Assembly (NCBI GenBank): GCA_003484585.1
Contig: DNBZ01000254.1
Span: 3,040-10,027, forward strand
Direction: 5' to 3'
Length of the DNA: 6,988 bases
Source: Bacteroidota bacterium
GTDB taxonomy: Bacteria > Bacteroidota > Bacteroidia > NS11-12g > UBA9320
A program made the position numbers and the translations under genes. How positions within the stretch are numbered: position 1 is the first letter of the stretch; each line of letters opens with the position of its first letter. Positions 1 to 6,336 of this stretch are shown piece after piece. The notes below the pieces were generated by a model. It was not told the DNA's origin, ran no database searches, and worked only from the letters and a program-made list of their open reading frames with translations.

Positions 1-594
1 TTGAGTCAAGCAGATGTTATCATACTAACATACGGCACTTCTTTGGTCTATAAGCACCAAAACAAAGTAATAGCCAATTGTCACAAGCAGCCGAATAACC
101 TATTTGAACATGAACAACTTAGTTTTTCAGAGATCAAAGCAAGTATTCATCACACGCTAGATCTAATTTCCAGTCTCAATGCAGAGGCTAAAGTAATATT
201 TACTGTAAGTCCTATCCGTCATCTACGAAGCGGAGTAACAGAAAGCAGCAGAAGTAAAGCCGTTTTACTCGCTGCACTGCACGAAGCTTTGGGAGAACAT
301 AAGAATAAACAAAGTACTTATTTCCCATCCTATGAAATATTCATGGACGAACTGAGAGACTATCGTTTTGTAAAAGAAGACCTGACTCATCCTACTATTC
401 AAGCAGAGCAGTACATATGGGAACGATTTTCATCTACCTTTTTTAATAAAAAGACCACGGAAATAATAGACCAGGTAATGAAGTACAATGACTTTAAAAA
501 CCATAGACCCAAAAATACTTCTCTACATCTACAACAACTCATTGAGAAGAAAAACAAACTAAACCAAGTGTATCCCTTTATAAACCTAACATGA
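1..594 (+). CDS. GSCFA domain-containing protein, C-terminal part (5'-truncated by window edge)
   Basis: The frame is open from base 1, and the TTG there is probably just a codon, so this is the last ~197 residues of a longer protein; from memory, family members run to about 320 residues. The GSCFA signature that names the family would lie in the missing N-terminal part. Visible family blocks are TYGTSLVY (10-17), ANCHKQP (25-31), TVSPIRHLRSG (68-78) followed by SRSKA, and YFPSYEIFMDELRDYRF (107-123). EDLTHPT (126-132) contains a DxxH (D127, H130) that resembles the catalytic Asp/His block of SGNH hydrolases. A fold relationship to SGNH esterases is inferred, and the substrate is unknown. The tail after ~150 is basic and looks poorly conserved. 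The stop overlaps the next start (ATGA), which implies co-translation with the RmlD-like reductase. The family call is firm; the function is not known. Confidence 0.88.
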   Translation: MSQADVIILTYGTSLVYKHQNKVIANCHKQPNNLFEHEQLSFSEIKASIHHTLDLISSLNAEAKVIFTVSPIRHLRSGVTESSRSKAVLLAALHEALGEHKNKQSTYFPSYEIFMDELRDYRFVKEDLTHPTIQAEQYIWERFSSTFFNKKTTEIIDQVMKYNDFKNHRPKNTSLHLQQLIEKKNKLNQVYPFINLT

Positions 595-1487
595 AAAGAG
601 TACTACTAACTGGCAGCAATGGTCTTCTAGGCCAAAAATTGATGGATCTATATTTAGGTATAGACGATATAGAACTCATAGCCACTGCAAGAGGCGACAA
701 TAGATATCCAAGGATAGAAGGCTATACCTATGCCTCCTTAGATATTACAAATGAAAAAGAAGTACAAAGCGTTATAGCCAAATACGCCCCCGACTGTATT
801 ATAAACACCGCCGCCATGACCAATGTAGATAGCTGCGAAACAGACAAAGAAGGTTGTGATAAGCTCAATGTAGATGCGGTAGCATACCTAGTAGCAGCGG
901 CTAATGAGGTAGAGGCACATCTAATTCACTTGAGTACGGATTTTATTTTTGACGGTAAAAAGGGACCATATAAAGAAGATGACGAACCTAATCCGCTAAG
1001 CTACTACGGCCATAGTAAACTACTTGCAGAAAATATGGTCCGTCAATATTGCCATAAATGGAGCATTGCACGCACGGTATTAGTATACGGAGTTGTGCAC
1101 GATATGAGTCGCAGCAATATTGTACTCTGGGCTAAAGGGGCATTGGAAAAAGCACAACCCATAAATGTTGTAAATGATCAATTTCGGAGTCCAACTCTAG
1201 CTGAAGATTTAGCTAAAGGATGTCAGCTCATAGAAAACAAACAAGCCGAAGGAATATTTAATATTAGCGGCAAGGATCAAATGAGTATTCTGGAAATAGT
1301 AGAACGAGTAGCAGATTACTTTGAACTAGATAAATCCATCATAAATGTAATAAGCAGCAAATCGCTAAACCAAGCAGCTGTAAGACCTCCGATTACCGGT
1401 TTTGATCTGAGTAAAAGTAGCAGAGTGTTAGGTTATACTCCTCATAGTTTCGAAGAAGGCATAGGTGTACTGATGGGCCAATTATAG
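591..1487 (+). CDS. RmlD-like NAD(P)-dependent reductase (extended SDR; dTDP-4-dehydrorhamnose reductase family)
   Basis: This 298-residue protein has the usual RmlD length. The N-terminal Rossmann nucleotide-binding loop is G8-SNG-LLG14. NTAAMTNVDSCETD (72-85) matches the RmlD NAAAYTxVDxAE block. STDFIFDG (115-122) carries the catalytic Ser/Thr, and Y139-GHS-K143 is the YxxxK catalytic pair. RmlD reduces dTDP-4-keto-rhamnose to dTDP-L-rhamnose in the cytoplasm. No rmlA, rmlB or rmlC is visible here, so the true substrate could be another nucleotide sugar or cofactor-linked sugar, and SDRs of this kind are often over-annotated as RmlD. The ATG at 591 overlaps the GSCFA stop by four bases, so translation is probably coupled. 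It could also be described simply as an SDR or NAD-dependent epimerase family protein. The fold and catalytic machinery are well supported; the specific substrate is not. Confidence 0.85.
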   Translation: MKRVLLTGSNGLLGQKLMDLYLGIDDIELIATARGDNRYPRIEGYTYASLDITNEKEVQSVIAKYAPDCIINTAAMTNVDSCETDKEGCDKLNVDAVAYLVAAANEVEAHLIHLSTDFIFDGKKGPYKEDDEPNPLSYYGHSKLLAENMVRQYCHKWSIARTVLVYGVVHDMSRSNIVLWAKGALEKAQPINVVNDQFRSPTLAEDLAKGCQLIENKQAEGIFNISGKDQMSILEIVERVADYFELDKSIINVISSKSLNQAAVRPPITGFDLSKSSRVLGYTPHSFEEGIGVLMGQL

Positions 1488-1527
1488 GATCAGGCTTCAT
1501 TTTTCGGATTAAATGCAACGTTTCCTA

Positions 1528-1535
1528 TAGCTTTG
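1528..1535 (+). promoter_or_regulatory. Candidate Bacteroidota sigma-A -7 element (TAGCTTTG)
   Basis: The bases TAGCTTTG match the Bacteroidota -7 consensus TAnnTTTG at every fixed position, in the 62-base gap before the T9SS protein gene. The -33 element is weak: the best candidate is TTTC at 1502-1505 against consensus TTTG, about 22 bases upstream. Transcription would begin a few bases before the ATG at 1550, giving a very short leader. The position is sensible, but an 8-base match in AT-rich DNA can arise by chance. Confidence 0.4.
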
Positions 1536-1549
1536 TGTCTATTAATAAT

Positions 1550-3832
1550 ATGAAACAGCTATTTGCAATTCTTCTTTTACTTACCAGTTTTCTAGCCTCG
1601 TTTGCTCAGTATAGTGATCCGTATCGTATGGCTTATGATGGGAATAATTATTATGTGACTAATAAGGGAAACGGAACAGTAAGCAAACTAGATTCCGCAT
1701 TCTCTCACTCTACCATTATTACAGGTTTATACTCGCCTAATGATATATTCTTTGGTGCGATAGCGGGCAACAGCGTCATAATGATATTAGACAGTAATGT
1801 CATAAAAATATACGATAGCACCACTTACTCATCACTACTTACTATCCCAATACCCGGAGCACTAGAAGCTCACGATGGCCTGTTCAATCCTAACAATACC
1901 AATGAATTTTTCATAAGCGATAGAGGTGACAACAAAATAATAAAAGGAATCATCGGTCCTTCTCCATTTTATAATATCAGTTTTAGTACGCTTACCAGCA
2001 ATATTTCTAAACCTGCGGGAATAATAATAAATGACCAAGGAAAACTAGTAGTAGTATCTGACACCGCAAATGCAAAAGTCTATGAAATAAATCTAAATAC
2101 GGGCTCTAAGACAACTGTGCTTTCTACTTCGCTAGATAACTTTAATGATGTGGCCCAGGATAATGAGGACAATTATTACGTGACGTGCTGGGGAAATAGT
2201 AATTTGTATAGATACACCAGAACTTGGACCACTCCATATGTAGTATCTACATTTAACCATCCTAGCGGACTATACGCTAATTTAGAAGACGATATATTAG
2301 GCATTACTTGTACCAATTGCCAGAAGGTAGAGTTCAAATTCTTTCACCTTTTCTCGCCATTAGCCGATATTACTACATGTCAGGAAGATAGCTTCTATGT
2401 AGATTTCACCCCTACCTATAAAGGGATAGGCACTTACACGAGCGGAAATACATTTACTGTACAAATGAGCGATAGCAACGGCAGTTTTGCTAACCCAACA
2501 GATTTAGGATCGGTAAGCACTAGTACTCCGCCAAATTCTATACATGCTGCTGTGCCATCTGGTCAATATGCTGATAGTGGGTATTTAGTACGCTTGGCAT
2601 CTTCTTCCCCACAGGTTTACAGTTATTTTACTAAGAAAATAGAGGTACTCTCTACTCCTAATACCACGCTCATCGGGGGAAATCTATTGACCGGATGTGT
2701 AGGTACCGATATACTTCTTCGCCTACCCTATAATGCTGATTACACTTATTATTTTTCTACAACTGCAGATATACGAACTATAGATTCTACGACTTATGCG
2801 ACGAAAAGCTCTTCAGATACGAGTTTCATAATTACCATGCTAGTAACCGACACCCGCAGTGGCTGTATGAGTATTGATATTATTGATGTTAATATTTTAG
2901 ATAATCTAAGCTTAGATGGACTTGCCGATACGGCTACAATGTGTGAAGGAGATACGATCACTATCGCTAGTGGTAACTCCCCTTTTAGATATAGTTGGAG
3001 TGGTAGCCCAGATATGTCAGGAATAAATACTGCAGCACCTCGTTTTTATGGCAAAACCAGTACTCAGATCAATGTGTTAGTAGCTGATAGTAGCAATGTA
3101 TGCTCAGGAGTAGACTCTATTCATATTAAGGTAAATCCAAAGCCCAGATTAAATTTCACACTCCAAGAACTCGAATTTTGTATCGGTGATACCATTTTTA
3201 GAGATTTCACTGAAGGAGATAGTCTTAATTTTACTTATATCAATTATGACCAAACTCCACTCGCATCTAGCGGTTGGATTGCAGATAGTATTGGTAGATT
3301 TGGCTATGAACTCGTTTACAGCTATAGTTCGACAGGATGTAGCAATTCTTTTGGCAATGGATATGGAGTACACTATAGAGATGATTCTATTCGTATCAGT
3401 AATGAGGGGGAATTCTTGGAGGCTAAGATTTACGGTTCGTCTGATAATAAAGCTTGGTGGATTATAAACTCACTAGGCACTATATCTGGAGATACGCTAA
3501 ATACCAATAGACTAATGGACGGTGACAGTGTGTATGCAATATCATCGAATAACTCTCACTGTAGAGTATTTTCCAACCCTATTATCTGGGAAAAACTTGG
3601 GATACAAAATGCCTTTAATGATTTCAGTCTTTATCCAAATCCTAGTAATGGAACCTTTATTGTAGATACTGATGCACAAATTCTAAGTGTGAGTATAATT
3701 GACATTTCGGGTAAGAAGGTATACCAAAGTAATATGAAAAACATCAGTACAAACTTGGCTAATGGGGTTTACTTTTTACAAGTATCTACTGCCCAAGGAT
3801 TTGGTTCTAAGAAGTTGCTTATAAAGGACTAG
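1550..3832 (+). CDS. Secreted T9SS type A sorting domain protein with NHL-like beta-propeller and Ig/PKD-like modules
   Basis: I chose the ATG at 1550 (760 residues) over an in-frame GTG at 1535 because it directly precedes a clean signal peptide, MKQLFAILLLLTSFLASFA, with likely cleavage before Q20. Residues ~24-265 hold about six NHL/SMP-30-like repeats, starting near 24, 62, 107, 154, 198 and 237 (for example KPAGIIINDQGKLVVVSD and HPSGLYANLEDDILGI), consistent with a six-bladed propeller. Residues ~275-370 are a module common in T9SS cargo (FTVQMSDSNGSF, then GYLVRLASSSP). Two or three Cys-containing Ig/PKD-like segments follow at ~371-530 and ~531-680. The last ~70 residues are a type A sorting domain: LYPNPSNG (694-701), IDISGKKVY (717-725), LANGVYFLQV (736-745) and KKLLIKD at the end. 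It should be exported by Sec and then by T9SS to the surface or medium. No enzymatic motif is seen; a binding or adhesive role is inferred. Confidence 0.92.
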   Translation: MKQLFAILLLLTSFLASFAQYSDPYRMAYDGNNYYVTNKGNGTVSKLDSAFSHSTIITGLYSPNDIFFGAIAGNSVIMILDSNVIKIYDSTTYSSLLTIPIPGALEAHDGLFNPNNTNEFFISDRGDNKIIKGIIGPSPFYNISFSTLTSNISKPAGIIINDQGKLVVVSDTANAKVYEINLNTGSKTTVLSTSLDNFNDVAQDNEDNYYVTCWGNSNLYRYTRTWTTPYVVSTFNHPSGLYANLEDDILGITCTNCQKVEFKFFHLFSPLADITTCQEDSFYVDFTPTYKGIGTYTSGNTFTVQMSDSNGSFANPTDLGSVSTSTPPNSIHAAVPSGQYADSGYLVRLASSSPQVYSYFTKKIEVLSTPNTTLIGGNLLTGCVGTDILLRLPYNADYTYYFSTTADIRTIDSTTYATKSSSDTSFIITMLVTDTRSGCMSIDIIDVNILDNLSLDGLADTATMCEGDTITIASGNSPFRYSWSGSPDMSGINTAAPRFYGKTSTQINVLVADSSNVCSGVDSIHIKVNPKPRLNFTLQELEFCIGDTIFRDFTEGDSLNFTYINYDQTPLASSGWIADSIGRFGYELVYSYSSTGCSNSFGNGYGVHYRDDSIRISNEGEFLEAKIYGSSDNKAWWIINSLGTISGDTLNTNRLMDGDSVYAISSNNSHCRVFSNPIIWEKLGIQNAFNDFSLYPNPSNGTFIVDTDAQILSVSIIDISGKKVYQSNMKNISTNLANGVYFLQVSTAQGFGSKKLLIKD

Positions 3833-3833
3833 C

Positions 3834-4703
3834 CTACAACAAAACAATCCCTGCTATATAAAGCAGTATAGAAAGCTGAAGTAGCCTATGGATCGGTTTT
3901 GTATTATGCTCTATAAGTATAAGCATTATAGTTTTGAGAATGGCAATACTACCTAACACATAGAAAAACTCTGGTTTGGTATTGACCCAAAGAAACACAG
4001 CATCTACTATAATACTAAATATAAGAATGACTTGAAAGATGCGTTGGCTCATTTCTGGTCCTATTCTGGTAGCTATACTTTCATAACCTTGTACTACATC
4101 ACCTTTCATCCCGATGATATCCTTGTGTATCTCTCTAGCAAAGAGCATAAGAAACAGACTCATCCCATATAAGAAAAACGGAAGACTCATCACTTGGTAG
4201 TAAATCACTAGACTAAAAAATACAAGTACCGTAAGAAAACTAGCCGTCAACTCTCTTATGAGTACAATCTTACTCAGTTTATGAGAGTAAAACCAAAGCA
4301 ATGAACCATAAACAAAGAAGAATATAAATATTCGCCAACTGGCAAATAAGGCTATACTTAGGCCTATAAAATTGAGTAACAGATAAAAATTGAGCTTAAA
4401 CCCACGACTCACCAAATTTTGGAAATGGGTACGGTGTGGTCTATTGATCAGGTCTTTTTCTACATCATAAAAATTATTGATAATATAACCTCCAGCTAGC
4501 ATAAATGCCGTGCTAGCTATGATAAGATGTACTTTGACCTCAGCCAATGAGTGAAAAATATTCTCTTTAGTATTGAATGCAAAAAGGAAAGCAATGTATT
4601 GAGCTCCAGCCGTAAATAATACGTTCTTCCATCGTACAGAAGAAAGCAGAGCAACTATTTTGAGGTAAACAGAATCGCGTTTTTGAAATGTCTTCGCGGT
4701 CAT
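3834..4703 (-). CDS. UbiA-family prenyltransferase (annotated in relatives as geranylgeranylglycerol-phosphate geranylgeranyltransferase)
   Basis: This 289-residue polytopic membrane protein has about 8-9 hydrophobic segments and the usual UbiA length. The first Asp-rich motif is intact: N76-NFY-D80-VEK-D84, the NxxxDxxxD that binds Mg2+ and the prenyl diphosphate. A YxxK follows (Y139-SH-K142). The second motif reads REIHKDIIGMKGD (190-202): D195 and D202 are present, but the usual middle Asp is G198. UbiA enzymes move a prenyl chain from its diphosphate to an aromatic or glycerol-phosphate acceptor within the inner membrane. The REI-KD pattern resembles the archaeal ether-lipid (DGGGP synthase) branch more than quinone UbiA or MenA; the acceptor is unproven. 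The start is preceded by CTAAAAAC, an A-rich leader common in this phylum. It lies 13 bases after the mevalonate kinase gene on the same strand, so probably in one operon, and its stop is one base from the convergent T9SS gene. Confidence 0.88.
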   Translation of the reverse strand: MTAKTFQKRDSVYLKIVALLSSVRWKNVLFTAGAQYIAFLFAFNTKENIFHSLAEVKVHLIIASTAFMLAGGYIINNFYDVEKDLINRPHRTHFQNLVSRGFKLNFYLLLNFIGLSIALFASWRIFIFFFVYGSLLWFYSHKLSKIVLIRELTASFLTVLVFFSLVIYYQVMSLPFFLYGMSLFLMLFAREIHKDIIGMKGDVVQGYESIATRIGPEMSQRIFQVILIFSIIVDAVFLWVNTKPEFFYVLGSIAILKTIMLILIEHNTKPIHRLLQLSILLYIAGIVLL

Positions 4704-4716
4704 GTTTTTAGAAAAT

Positions 4717-5646
4717 TTAGATACGTTGTACTAGCTCCAGCTCGTAGTTTTTTAACTGAACTTTAGCATTTTCGTAGTCTTTGGTAAAACCAAGGATATA
4801 TCCTCCGCCACCGCTACCACATAGTTTGAGATAGTAGTCGCCACTTTCTATTCCGTGTTTCCATACCGCTTTGAAACCTTCTGGTATCATCGGGCTAAAG
4901 TTTTGTAGCAACAGAGCAGATAAATGTTTTAGACTCCCAAAGAGCGGATTAAAATCTCCTTTGAGGAATGACTTAATGCATTCATCGTTGTATTTCTTAA
5001 GCTCAGTTTTCATCATCTTACGAAAACCTTGCTCCTTCATTTTCTCCATAAAAATCTGCACCATTGGCTGCGTTTCTCCTGGAGACTGTGTATTGAGTAA
5101 GAATATAGCTCCTTTTCCCTCAGCAGTTTCTTGAGGTAATCCTACCGTGTCTAGGTCTTCTTTAGACTTAATCACTACAGGTAGATTAAGGTAACAAATC
5201 AACGGATCTAAGCCAGAGCTCTTACCGTGAAAATGTGACTCCATCTGACCAAAAATAGCTTTTAGCTGTGACAGTTCCTTTTTATTTACCTTTTCAGGAT
5301 CAATTTTATCGAAAGCGTATTTATCATAAATAGCAGCTACTAAAGCACCACTACTCCCCACTCCAAAACCTTGTGGTATGCTGGAATCAAATGCAATTCC
5401 CGCTTGAATATCTTTTTTGAATGCTACTAAATCTAACTTATTAATAGCCTCACCGCTTACGTCTAAGTACGACAGGTAGGTAAAGAAGTTACGCAGATGC
5501 TCATTAGAATCTGAGTACTTATCTTCTGCAAAATGGAATTTACCCTTATAAAAATTGTACGGTATGGAAAGCCCCATAGCATCTTGAATAATGCCATACT
5601 CTCCGAAGAGAAGAATTTTACTGTAAAAAAGCGATTCTTTGATCAT
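4717..5646 (-). CDS. Mevalonate kinase (GHMP kinase superfamily)
   Basis: This 309-residue cytoplasmic enzyme should phosphorylate mevalonate with ATP, the first kinase step of the mevalonate route to IPP/DMAPP. Motif 1 includes LLFGEYGII (12-20). The phosphate-binding loop is PQGFGVGSSGAL (91-102). The mevalonate kinase-like active-site block runs from E136 through HGKSSGLDP (140-148), with D147 as the likely catalytic base. The C-terminal GHMP motif 3 is KLCGSGGGGYILGF (274-287). I start at the ATG at 5646 (MIKESLFYSKILLFGEYG) because family members begin just before this block. An in-frame ATG at 5778 would add 44 non-conserved, Ser/Thr/Phe-rich residues and overlap the preceding gene. The prenyltransferase gene follows after 13 bases. 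From memory, Flavobacteriia often place mvaD next to this gene; here the upstream neighbour is an unrelated membrane protein. A different GHMP kinase, such as phosphomevalonate kinase, is possible but less likely. Confidence 0.87.
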   Translation of the reverse strand: MIKESLFYSKILLFGEYGIIQDAMGLSIPYNFYKGKFHFAEDKYSDSNEHLRNFFTYLSYLDVSGEAINKLDLVAFKKDIQAGIAFDSSIPQGFGVGSSGALVAAIYDKYAFDKIDPEKVNKKELSQLKAIFGQMESHFHGKSSGLDPLICYLNLPVVIKSKEDLDTVGLPQETAEGKGAIFLLNTQSPGETQPMVQIFMEKMKEQGFRKMMKTELKKYNDECIKSFLKGDFNPLFGSLKHLSALLLQNFSPMIPEGFKAVWKHGIESGDYYLKLCGSGGGGYILGFTKDYENAKVQLKNYELELVQRI

Positions 5647-5755
5647 TAGTACTATTGGTTGTGCGAAGGTAAAGAAGTTTTGATATTTACTATACACATT
5701 AAAAAACGTAAAAGTAGGGAAGTTGTTTTGGGTTGGTTGGCTGGTAGAATAGGAA

Positions 5756-6286
5756 CTAATCATTTGGAAAATTTTCATTCATTCTACGAAAGACCGAATC
5801 AAGTTCTTTTACTACACTTTTCAATCCCAATCGTCCGGTGTAAATTGGCAATACTATAAAGAAAATCAAAGTAAGTAAGAAAAATATAATTGATCCCATG
5901 ACTTGATCTAAGTCGAAGTTTCTAAGATAGTTACTCAGTATAGTTAACCAGAAAATACTCCCTACTATACTAAAGAAAAGCGTCCATGAAGGGAATGCAT
6001 CTACTTTACCTTGAATTTTTGTTCCTCCGTCTACTTCTTCATAAGTTCCAGAGCATTTAATCCAAAACGGTGAACTCTTAAAAAACTGATGTCTCTTGAA
6101 TAACTCAAATTCCCCTTCACTGAAGGTGCCGTACAATAAATTATCAGACCACAATGCTGACATCATTATCAAGCTATCCTTATCAATATGTTTCAGCATT
6201 TCTCTCTCGAAATCTGTAATAGATAGATTTATGGTGTACGAGAAGTTGTAAAGGAGGTTATATTTTCTAAAGAATTTGGAGAGCAT
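5756..6286 (-). CDS. Hypothetical protein with two transmembrane segments
   Basis: I do not recognise a named family for this 176-residue protein. The first ~95 residues are soluble and look like a small mixed alpha/beta domain: FSEGEFELFKRHQFFKSSPF (55-74), then CSGTYEEVDGGTKIQGKVDA (78-97). Two hydrophobic helices follow, ~99-118 and ~128-149, then a basic, amphipathic tail (GLKSVVKELDSVFRRMNENF) that may form a cytoplasmic helix. There is no signal peptide. The layout recalls small inner-membrane proteins of Bacteroidota in which a domain of the 'GxxxGTKIxGxV' type precedes a helical hairpin, but that is impression only. It starts 50 bases after the upstream gene and ends 109 bases before the mevalonate kinase start. 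No catalytic motif is visible. That it is a real gene is supported by length, sensible composition and packing with its neighbours. Confidence 0.7.
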   Translation of the reverse strand: MLSKFFRKYNLLYNFSYTINLSITDFEREMLKHIDKDSLIMMSALWSDNLLYGTFSEGEFELFKRHQFFKSSPFWIKCSGTYEEVDGGTKIQGKVDAFPSWTLFFSIVGSIFWLTILSNYLRNFDLDQVMGSIIFFLLTLIFFIVLPIYTGRLGLKSVVKELDSVFRRMNENFPND

Positions 6287-6336
6287 TATGGGTTGTTTAA
6301 TTGCTGGATTAGTTGAAGGGATAAGTGGATAGTGAA

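Noticed and set aside
591..1487. Assignment of the SDR as a definite rhamnose-pathway RmlD
   Set aside because: The catalytic motifs fit, but no other rml genes are in view and related SDRs act on other sugars, so no gene symbol is given.
3149..3467. Two short open frames, one on each strand, inside the T9SS protein gene
   Set aside because: Both lie wholly within a well-supported coding sequence and their products have no domain-like features.
1550..3832. Propeller domain as an SMP-30-type lactonase enzyme
   Set aside because: The repeats are NHL/SMP-30-like, but I cannot identify the metal-binding Glu/Asn/Asp set expected of a gluconolactonase.
3851..3866. Short hairpin CTGCT-N6-AGCAG (minus strand) near the end of the prenyltransferase gene as a terminator
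   Set aside because: The stem is only five pairs, lies inside the coding sequence, and is followed by an interrupted T stretch rather than a clean T-run; too weak to call.
5664..5671. TACCTTCG on the minus strand as a -7 promoter element for the mevalonate kinase gene
   Set aside because: One fixed position differs from TAnnTTTG, and no convincing -33 element is found at the right spacing; such matches are common in AT-rich gaps.
5659..5859. Plus-strand open frame of 66 codons across the mevalonate kinase upstream gap
   Set aside because: It lies antisense to two minus-strand genes, has no recognisable domain and no start context; a chance frame.
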